Of a DNA stretch of 32,352 bases, positions 25,690 through 32,352 are shown piece after piece. Every line of letters begins with the position of its first letter. The first letter of the stretch is position 1. The DNA is from Oceanospirillales bacterium. Lineage in GTDB: Bacteria > Pseudomonadota > Gammaproteobacteria > Pseudomonadales > Balneatricaceae. Location of the stretch: assembly GCA_018223185.1 (NCBI GenBank), contig JAAEYW010000037.1:1-32352 (forward strand), given 5' to 3'. The position numbers and the translations under genes are program-made. The notes beneath the pieces were generated by a model that saw only the letters and a program-made list of their open reading frames with translations, was not told the origin of the DNA and did no database searches.

Positions 25690-27309
25690 TTAATGGCGCA
25701 GATCCCGCAGCCGCATCCCCGCCACCAGTAATACCAGCAAATAAACAGTCGCGCCGCCGCCCACCAGAATCGTCATATTCGTGACTCTCTGCGTGAGATC
25801 AAAGCTCAGCCACTGCGCAGGGGCCCCGGCCAGCAACAGCAAAAAAGCGATCATCAAAGCATTTGCCAGACCCACCTGCACCAACCACTTAAGCCAGCCG
25901 GGCCGCCAGCTGAACACCCCCTCTTTCAGCAATCCACGCAACAACAACCCGGCATTCAGGAATGCAGAAAGAGTCGTCGCCAGCGCCAGACCGGCATGAG
26001 CCAACGGCCAGATCAGTATCAGGTTGAGTACCATATTGACTACCATAGCAACGATACCGATCTTTACCGGAGTTTTGGTATCCTGACGGGAAAAATATCC
26101 CGGCGCCAGCACCTTGATCAACATAAAGGCCAGCAGCCCGCAGGCGTAAGCTCGCAGACTCATCGCTGCCATCGTAACATCCCGGTCAGTCATCTCACCA
26201 TAATGGAACAACGTTGCAATCAGCGGTTCAGCCAGCACCAGCAGCGCCATTGCCGCCGGCAAGCCTATCAGCAGCACCATCCGCATCGCCCAATCCAGCG
26301 TGCGGGAGAAATGCTCAGTGCTTTTCTCAGCATGTCGGCGTGACAGACTGGGTAAAATAACGGTCGCAATCGCAATACCAAACACGCCCAACGGCAACTC
26401 CGCCAGACGATCAGAGTAATACAGCCAGGAAACACTGCCGGTCTGCAGAAAAGAGGCCAGCAATGTATCCAACAGTAAATTAATCTGACTCACCGACACC
26501 CCAAACAGTGCCGGGAGCATCAGCTTCAGTATCCGCTTAACACCTTCGTCTTTAAAACCAAGCACCGGCGCCGGCAGCAGCTGAATACGCCAGAGAAACG
26601 GCAACTGAAACAGCAGCTGCAGGGAACCGGCAATCAAAACCCCCAGCGCCAGGGCCATCACAGGCTGTTCGAACAGTGGCTGCATCCAAATTGCCGCCCC
26701 GATCAGCGACAGATTGAGCAATACCGGGGTAAACGCTGGCACCGCAAACCGCTCATAACTATTGAGAATACTGCCCGACAGGGCGGTCAGTGAGATCAAC
26801 AACAAATAGGGAAAAGTATACCGCAACATTTCCACTGCCAGACCATAACGCAACGGGTCATGTAGATAGAATCCGGGAGCGAAAATCGCTGCCAGCACAG
26901 GGGCTCCCACAACCCCCAACAGCGTCACAATAATCAGCACCAGCCCCAGACTGCCAGCGACCCGGTTAACCAGTTGCTTTACCGCCGCCAGATCTTTAAG
27001 ACTGCGATATTCCGACAGCACGGGCACAAAGGCCTGAGAAAAAGCCCCTTCAGCAAATAAGCGGCGCAGGAAGTTCGGGATTTTGAAGGCGACAAAAAAG
27101 GCATCCGCACTACTGCCCGCACCAAAATAGTTGGCTACCACGACATCCCGAATCAACCCCATGACCCGTGAAAACATAGTCATCAGACCAACCAGCGCAC
27201 TGGAGCGCAGCAATCCGCGGGCTTTCGGGGTCCCCACTGGCGGTTCTGGCTTCGGGGAATCAGGGCTATTAGGCTGAGCGCCTTCCGGAGATATTTCTGT
27301 TCTACTCAA
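25690..27309 (-). CDS. murJ: MurJ, lipid II flippase
   Basis: Inner-membrane MOP-superfamily flippase that moves lipid II to the periplasm for peptidoglycan synthesis. 539 residues with about 14 membrane helices from residue 37. The typical start LVGLMTMFSRVMGLIRDVVVANYFGAG is followed by FFVAFKIPNFLRRLFAEGAFSQAFVPVL. The start codon is TTG: it has AGGAAAG 6 bases upstream, and the first ATG in frame is already inside helix 1. This gives an unusual 30-residue Pro/Ser-rich cytosolic N-terminus. Divergent from rpsT. Confidence 0.95.
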   Translation of the reverse strand: MSRTEISPEGAQPNSPDSPKPEPPVGTPKARGLLRSSALVGLMTMFSRVMGLIRDVVVANYFGAGSSADAFFVAFKIPNFLRRLFAEGAFSQAFVPVLSEYRSLKDLAAVKQLVNRVAGSLGLVLIIVTLLGVVGAPVLAAIFAPGFYLHDPLRYGLAVEMLRYTFPYLLLISLTALSGSILNSYERFAVPAFTPVLLNLSLIGAAIWMQPLFEQPVMALALGVLIAGSLQLLFQLPFLWRIQLLPAPVLGFKDEGVKRILKLMLPALFGVSVSQINLLLDTLLASFLQTGSVSWLYYSDRLAELPLGVFGIAIATVILPSLSRRHAEKSTEHFSRTLDWAMRMVLLIGLPAAMALLVLAEPLIATLFHYGEMTDRDVTMAAMSLRAYACGLLAFMLIKVLAPGYFSRQDTKTPVKIGIVAMVVNMVLNLILIWPLAHAGLALATTLSAFLNAGLLLRGLLKEGVFSWRPGWLKWLVQVGLANALMIAFLLLLAGAPAQWLSFDLTQRVTNMTILVGGGATVYLLVLLVAGMRLRDLRH

Positions 27310-27442
27310 GGGTTACTTTCCTGCCGCCAAACAAAATAGATTGATGCAGATAATACCGATTAAGCCACCAAAATGCTTGTGCTAACACAGTAAGACACCA
27401 ATAAACCGGGACAATCAGAGACCATTTATTCATATTTAGCTG

Positions 27443-27471
27443 TTGACACTCACACTGTAAACATGAATAAT
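27443..27471 (+). promoter_or_regulatory. Promoter of rpsT
   Basis: TTGACA (27443-27448), a 17-base spacer, AATAAT (27466-27471), then CTCGCG, a GC-rich discriminator of the kind seen at stringently controlled ribosomal promoters. Predicted leader is about 100 bases. The remaining divergent gap to murJ shows no clear murJ promoter. The leader contains the direct repeat ATCGATTA twice (near 27532 and 27544), of unknown meaning. Confidence 0.75.
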
Positions 27472-27580
27472 CTCGCGTCTTAATTTTCGATGTCCAGTAG
27501 TTTAAAAATGAACGCCGGGACATCTCAATATCGATTATTTTATATCGATTAACTTTTACATAGTTTAGAGGAGTCGGATT

Positions 27581-27847
27581 GTGGCAAATTCCGCAGGATC
27601 CCGTAAACGCGCTCGCCAAGCCGAGAAGCGCCGTCAAAATAACGCGAGTCTGCGTTCCATGGTTCGCACTTACGTTAAAAGAGTGGTAGCGGCTATCGAA
27701 TCTGGCGACCACGCAGCTGCAACTGCAGCATTTGTTACAGCGCAACCATTGATGGACAGCGCCGTAACTAAAGGCATTTTCAACAAGAACCAGGTTGCCC
27801 GTAAGAAGAGCCGCCTGAATGCCTCTATCAAAAAACTGGCTGCATAA
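27581..27847 (+). CDS. rpsT: 30S ribosomal protein S20
   Basis: An 88-residue basic, three-helix protein that binds 16S rRNA (E. coli 87). The sequence starts MANSAGSRKRARQAEKRR and ends KSRLNASIKKLAA, typical for S20. The start codon is GTG, with GAGGAG 8 bases upstream. Rare starts are usual for rpsT (UUG in E. coli, where it takes part in autoregulation), so similar feedback is likely here. Its strong terminator follows. Confidence 0.97.
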   Translation: MANSAGSRKRARQAEKRRQNNASLRSMVRTYVKRVVAAIESGDHAAATAAFVTAQPLMDSAVTKGIFNKNQVARKKSRLNASIKKLAA

Positions 27848-27871
27848 TCTCTCTGAGACCTGAGCAGCAAT

Positions 27872-27901
27872 AAAAAAACCGGCCTTGGCCGGTTTTTTTT
27901 T
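27872..27901. terminator. Terminator of rpsT and proB
   Basis: A7-CCGGCC / GGCCGG-T9 hairpin with a 2-base centre. It has A and T runs on both sides, so it can work in both directions between the convergent rpsT and proB. Confidence 0.9.
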
Positions 27902-27931
27902 GTTTCTGCGACTAGCTCAACCAGCTTCAGA

Positions 27932-29056
27932 CTAAGCCAGCACCAGATTATCCCGGTGCACCAACTCCTGCTCACCCACAAAACCAAGTAGCGCCTCAAT
28001 ACACGAACTTGGATGACCGATAATCTTTTGCGCATCCTCAACACCATAGTTGACCAGCCCCCGACCGACAACCCGACCATGCTCATCAGAGATAACCACC
28101 ATCTCACCACGGGAAAAAGATCCGGTTACCGCACGCACACCGGCAGGCAACAAACTCTTCCCCCGCTCAACCAAAGCAGCCACTGCCCCGGCATCAAGCG
28201 TCAGCGTTCCCCGCGCCTGCAGATGACCCGCAATCCACTGCTTGCGAGCAGCCATCGGCGTCTGTTCAGGCACCAGCACAGTCCCCAGATTTTCAGCCCG
28301 CCGAAGCTTCAGCAACACATCATCTTCGCGACCACTGGCAATAACCGTAACGGCACCGGAACGCGCCGCCAAACGAGCCGCCCGCACCTTAGTAGCCATG
28401 CCACCCTGACCCAGACGACCACCACCTCCGGCCATCGCCTCCAGCGAGCTATCATTCGCCATCGCTTCAGGAATAAGAGCAGCATCAGGATTTGAACGGG
28501 GATCTGCAGTATACAAACCACTCTGATCGGTCAGCAGAATCAGCGCATCAGCCTCAACAAGATTTGCTACCAGAGCCCCCAGAGTATCGTTATCGCCAAA
28601 GCGAATCTCTTTGGTCACCACAGTATCGTTCTCATTAACCACCGGCACCACACCCACCGACAACAGAGTCTTCAGAGTCGCCTGCGCATTGAGATAGCGT
28701 TTACGATTGGAATGATCTTCATGGGTTAACAGAATCTGAGCCGTCAGAGCATTATGCCGCTTAAAATTAGTTTCATAGGCCTGCACCAGCCCCATCTGCC
28801 CAACCGCCGCAGCAGCCTGCAATTTATAGACTTCATGAGGACGCTCTTTCCAGCCGAGACGTACAATGCCTTCAGCAATAGAACCGGAGGAAACCAGCAC
28901 AATCTCAACCCCCTCACGACGCAGCTGAGCCAACTGATCAACCCAGCGACCAATAGCCGCCAGATCAAGCCCCTCACCATCATTTGTAAGTAACGCACTG
29001 CCAATTTTAACAACCCACCGACGGGAAGTTTTCAGTCTATTACGCGCTTGACTCAC
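27932..29056 (-). CDS. proB: ProB, glutamate 5-kinase
   Basis: First step of proline synthesis, feedback-inhibited by proline. An amino-acid kinase domain ([17 protein letters not shown], then [16 protein letters not shown] and [36 protein letters not shown]) is followed by a C-terminal PUA domain from about residue 275. The open frame extends to a TTG at 29074. I prefer the GTG at 29056 (374 residues) because its N-terminus, a short lead before RRWVVKIG, fits relatives and the TTG has no good Shine-Dalgarno; the GTG at 29065 is also possible. It follows obgE by 69 bases, a common pairing. Confidence 0.94.
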   Translation of the reverse strand: MSQARNRLKTSRRWVVKIGSALLTNDGEGLDLAAIGRWVDQLAQLRREGVEIVLVSSGSIAEGIVRLGWKERPHEVYKLQAAAAVGQMGLVQAYETNFKRHNALTAQILLTHEDHSNRKRYLNAQATLKTLLSVGVVPVVNENDTVVTKEIRFGDNDTLGALVANLVEADALILLTDQSGLYTADPRSNPDAALIPEAMANDSSLEAMAGGGGRLGQGGMATKVRAARLAARSGAVTVIASGREDDVLLKLRRAENLGTVLVPEQTPMAARKQWIAGHLQARGTLTLDAGAVAALVERGKSLLPAGVRAVTGSFSRGEMVVISDEHGRVVGRGLVNYGVEDAQKIIGHPSSCIEALLGFVGEQELVHRDNLVLA

Positions 29057-29125
29057 TGACTTCACTCTCTTCAAAAGCCCGCCCTGCCCAGGGCATAACC
29101 ACCACCCGGACAGCCCTGACAGATC

Positions 29126-30364
<1,239 letters not shown>

Positions 30365-30437
30365 CTAACAAACCGGCTGTTGATAACGCCCGCATCGCAG
30401 ACCCTTTCAACAACTAGCTCAATCAGCCACTAAAAAC

Positions 30438-30468
30438 AAAAAAAGCCCCGCAACCGCGGAGCTTTTTT
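30438..30468 (-). terminator. Terminator of rplU-rpmA
   Basis: AAAAAAGCTCCGC / GCGGGGCTTTTTT on the minus strand, 13 pairs with one G-U, then a T run. It lies 16 bases after the rpmA stop. The remaining gap to obgE (30323-30437) shows no clear promoter. Confidence 0.88.
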
Positions 30469-30484
30469 AGCATAAAAAGCCTTA

Positions 30485-30742
30485 TTAAGCGGTTTCTACA
30501 GTAATGTATTTACGCTTTTGCGGGCCTTTAACAACAAACTTAACAACGCCGTCTGCAGTTGCAAACAGAGTATGGTCTTTACCCATACCTACGTTTACAC
30601 CAGCGTGGAACTTAGTACCGCGCTGACGAACCAGAATGTTACCTGCAGCTACTACCTGACCACCGAAACGCTTAACACCTAAGCGTTTCGACTCGGAATC
30701 ACGACCGTTACGGGTACTACCTGCCGCCTTCTTATGAGCCAT
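30485..30742 (-). CDS. rpmA: 50S ribosomal protein L27
   Basis: An 85-residue protein starting [22 protein letters not shown], the conserved L27 N-terminus that reaches the peptidyl transferase centre. It needs no N-terminal cleavage of the Firmicutes type. Follows rplU by 24 bases in one operon. Confidence 0.98.
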   Translation of the reverse strand: MAHKKAAGSTRNGRDSESKRLGVKRFGGQVVAAGNILVRQRGTKFHAGVNVGMGKDHTLFATADGVVKFVVKGPQKRKYITVETA

Positions 30743-30766
30743 TTGTCACTCTCCTCTCAAACAGTC

Positions 30767-31078
30767 TTAGGCATTAATGCCAGTGATTTTTACTTCGGTG
30801 AAGTGCTGACGGTGACCCATCTGCTTCATGTGATGCTTACGACGCTTGAACTTCATGATATGAACTTTCTTAGCGCGACCGTGGCTTACAACCTCAGCTG
30901 TAACCTTGGCACCTTCAACAACAGGCGCACCGATCTTAACATCATCACCGTTAGCTACCAGCAAAACACGGTCAAATTCAACATTTGAACCAGCTTCTAC
31001 AGCCAGCTTTTCCAGCTTCAGCGTGTGGCCTTCCTGAACTCGGTATTGCTTACCACCGCTCACAATTACTGCGTACAT
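30767..31078 (-). CDS. rplU: 50S ribosomal protein L21
   Basis: A 103-residue protein: [25 protein letters not shown] at the start and the basic segment [16 protein letters not shown] near the end are diagnostic of L21. GGAG lies 6 bases before the ATG. First gene of rplU-rpmA, driven by a clear promoter about 100 bases upstream. Confidence 0.98.
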   Translation of the reverse strand: MYAVIVSGGKQYRVQEGHTLKLEKLAVEAGSNVEFDRVLLVANGDDVKIGAPVVEGAKVTAEVVSHGRAKKVHIMKFKRRKHHMKQMGHRQHFTEVKITGINA

Positions 31079-31186
31079 TTTAATCTCCAGTTTAAAACCC
31101 GCCCTGCTACTAAATAAGACGCCTACTTCTAATGGATATAAATAACCATATGGTAGGGAGCGAATTTGGATGGGTTAGGGCGCGAG

Positions 31187-31215
31187 ATTATATAGAAACA
31201 TAAGATTCGACTCAA
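31187..31215 (-). promoter_or_regulatory. Promoter of rplU-rpmA
   Basis: Minus-strand TTGAGT (31215-31210), 17-base spacer, perfect TATAAT (31192-31187), then CTCGCGCCC, a GC-rich discriminator as in ppGpp/DksA-controlled ribosomal promoters. Leader about 100 bases. Confidence 0.85.
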
Positions 31216-31244
31216 GCACAAATATAGATAATAAGCTGACTTTC

Positions 31245-31273
31245 TTGACACCCGGATAAGCACCCCCTAGCAT
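31245..31273 (+). promoter_or_regulatory. Promoter of ispB
   Basis: Perfect TTGACA (31245-31250), 17-base spacer, TAGCAT (31268-31273, 4 of 6). Predicted start near 31280. This puts the upstream ATG at 31272 inside the -10 element, so that ATG cannot be the translation start. Confidence 0.75.
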
Positions 31274-31310
31274 GCGCCAATACAAAATTCAGAGTTTAGT
31301 ATCAGTCCTC

Positions 31311-32279
31311 ATGCTGCCACATCAGTTAAATCCAGTTATTGAGCCGCAATTTGAAGCGGTAAACAATTATATTATCAATCACTTACACTCGGGTGTACCA
31401 CTGGTTGAGAAGATCGGACATTACATTGTAGAAAGTGGTGGCAAGAGGATCAGACCCCTGCTGGTACTACTGGCTGCCAATGCGGCCGGATATAAAGGCG
31501 ATCACCATATTCATCTGGCAGCGGTCATAGAATTTATCCACACAGCTACCCTGCTGCACGATGACGTGGTGGATAACTCCGAATTGCGGCGCGGCAATGA
31601 CACCGCCAACGCAAAATGGGGCAATGCGCCCAGCGTTCTGGTTGGTGACTTCCTCTACTCACGCGCCTTCCAGATAATGGTTGAGATCAATAAGATGGAA
31701 ATAATGGAGGTGATATCCAACGCCACCACCATTATTGCGGAAGGCGAAGTGATGCAGCTGCTGAATGCCCGCAACCCGGATACCACAGAAGAGTCTTACA
31801 TGCAGGTAATTCTGGGCAAAACAGCAATGCTGTTTGAAGCCGCCACAGAGACCGGCGCAATTCTTGCGGACACAGATACAGCACAGCAGGAAGCTCTGCG
31901 TCTGTATGGGCGCCATATAGGTATTGCCTTCCAGATCATTGATGATGTTATGGATTATCTCAGCAGCGCAGAGGAGATGGGGAAAAATGTCGGTGACGAT
32001 CTGGCCGAAGGCAAAGCCACCCTGCCCCTGATCCATGCGATGCGTGAAGGCAGCGACGAGCAGCGCACACTGATTCGCCAGGCCATCCGTAAAGGCGGCC
32101 TAGATGATCTGCAGCCAATCATGGATATCGTCCACGCCACCGGTTCAATCGATTATTCCCGCAACACAGCTTATGCTGAAGCGGATAAAGCAATCAGAGC
32201 ACTGGACATCCTGCCAGACAGTTCATTCAAACAAACCATGATTCAACTGGCAGACCTGGCAGTTAAGCGCAGCAGCTAA
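31311..32279 (+). CDS. ispB: IspB, octaprenyl-diphosphate-type polyprenyl synthase
   Basis: Makes the long prenyl diphosphate that becomes the side chain of ubiquinone (C40 in E. coli; chain length not certain here). 322 residues with the first aspartate-rich motif DDVVD (84-88), the GGKRIRPLL start region, and the second motif of type IDDVMDY near 210. GKNVGDDLAEGKATLPLIHAM is characteristic. The ATG at 31272 is rejected since it lies in the promoter; 31311 gives MLPHQLNPV, like the Pseudomonas protein. Divergent from rplU, as in many gammaproteobacteria. Confidence 0.95.
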   Translation: MLPHQLNPVIEPQFEAVNNYIINHLHSGVPLVEKIGHYIVESGGKRIRPLLVLLAANAAGYKGDHHIHLAAVIEFIHTATLLHDDVVDNSELRRGNDTANAKWGNAPSVLVGDFLYSRAFQIMVEINKMEIMEVISNATTIIAEGEVMQLLNARNPDTTEESYMQVILGKTAMLFEAATETGAILADTDTAQQEALRLYGRHIGIAFQIIDDVMDYLSSAEEMGKNVGDDLAEGKATLPLIHAMREGSDEQRTLIRQAIRKGGLDDLQPIMDIVHATGSIDYSRNTAYAEADKAIRALDILPDSSFKQTMIQLADLAVKRSS

Positions 32280-32290
32280 GCTGCGCTGAA

Positions 32291-32352
32291 TCGTGGCTCG
32301 TGGCTCGTGGCTCGTGGCTCGTGGCTCGTGGCTCGTGGCTCGTGGCTCGTGG
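32291..32352. repeat. Heptanucleotide tandem repeat (TCGTGGC)n, cut by window edge
   Basis: Eight perfect copies of TCGTGGC plus six bases of a ninth, beginning 11 bases after the ispB stop and running to the last base. Copies are identical, so it is recent or unstable. The true copy number and what follows lie outside the window. Confidence 0.95.

Noticed and set aside
27302-27433. A 43-residue open frame on the minus strand (MNKWSLIVPVYWCL...) with one hydrophobic segment, ending over the murJ TTG start.
   Set aside because: No Shine-Dalgarno before its ATG, and it starts next to the rpsT promoter elements. It could be a leader peptide coupled to murJ, but nothing beyond the open frame supports it.
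31272-31310. ATG at 31272 as the ispB start.
   Set aside because: It overlaps the -10 element of a TTGACA-17-TAGCAT promoter, so it would not be on the transcript.
32291-32352. Repeat array as a CRISPR.
   Set aside because: The repeat is a 7-base unit with no spacers, so it is a simple tandem repeat.

Overview
The window reads as one contiguous piece of chromosome from a marine-type gammaproteobacterium, most like the Oceanospirillales or Pseudomonas side of the class. The evidence is the protein families themselves (ClpB, RluD, BamD, ThiO, PilY1, IspB) and a gene order that, from memory, closely follows the Pseudomonas aeruginosa segment from clpB to ispB. I could not run a search, so genus is not assigned. 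I see no rRNA, tRNA, CRISPR array, transposase or phage gene.

Layout from left to right. Positions 1-6972, all on the minus strand, hold clpB behind a sigma32-type promoter, a Fur-box-controlled feoA-feoB-small Cys-rich protein operon, and rluD-pgeF. Positions 7159-9089 on the plus strand hold bamD and nadE, each followed by a terminator. thiO (9148-10239, minus) converges on nadE. From 10439 to 20750 there are about 10 kb of type IV pilus minor-pilin genes on the minus strand in two sets. Set A (15186-20750) is pilV-pilW-pilX-pilY1-pilE-fimT, tightly overlapped. Set B (10439-14957) is a second set, PilE-FimT-PilW-PilX-PilV-like, with its own upstream gap. It has no PilY1, looks AT-richer, and ends with two unusually large pilins of 392 and 567 residues. 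Positions 20849-27309 (minus) are the conserved murJ, ribF-ileS-lspA-fkpB block. rpsT is divergent from murJ. proB, obgE and rplU-rpmA follow on the minus strand, and ispB is divergent from rplU at the right edge. A heptanucleotide tandem repeat runs off the end of the window.

How the genes work together. Set A would encode the pilus-tip priming complex (minor pilins plus the PilY1 adhesin/mechanosensor) of a type IVa pilus whose major pilin and motor genes lie elsewhere. Set B looks like a second, alternative tip complex. Its terminal PilV-like protein carries two related beta-sandwich-like modules that may replace or supplement PilY1 in adhesion. Acidic DxDxD loops of calcium-binding type occur in six of the pilus proteins, which suggests a calcium-dependent tip. 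The rest is housekeeping: protein disaggregation, iron uptake, rRNA modification, outer-membrane assembly, NAD, thiamine, proline and quinone precursor synthesis, lipid II flipping and ribosome assembly.

The best candidate for something little described is set B, especially the 567-residue pilin. The second is the palindrome that abuts the pilV start codon. Several start codons were moved from the longest open frame using Shine-Dalgarno spacing or promoter position; these are explained in each entry.
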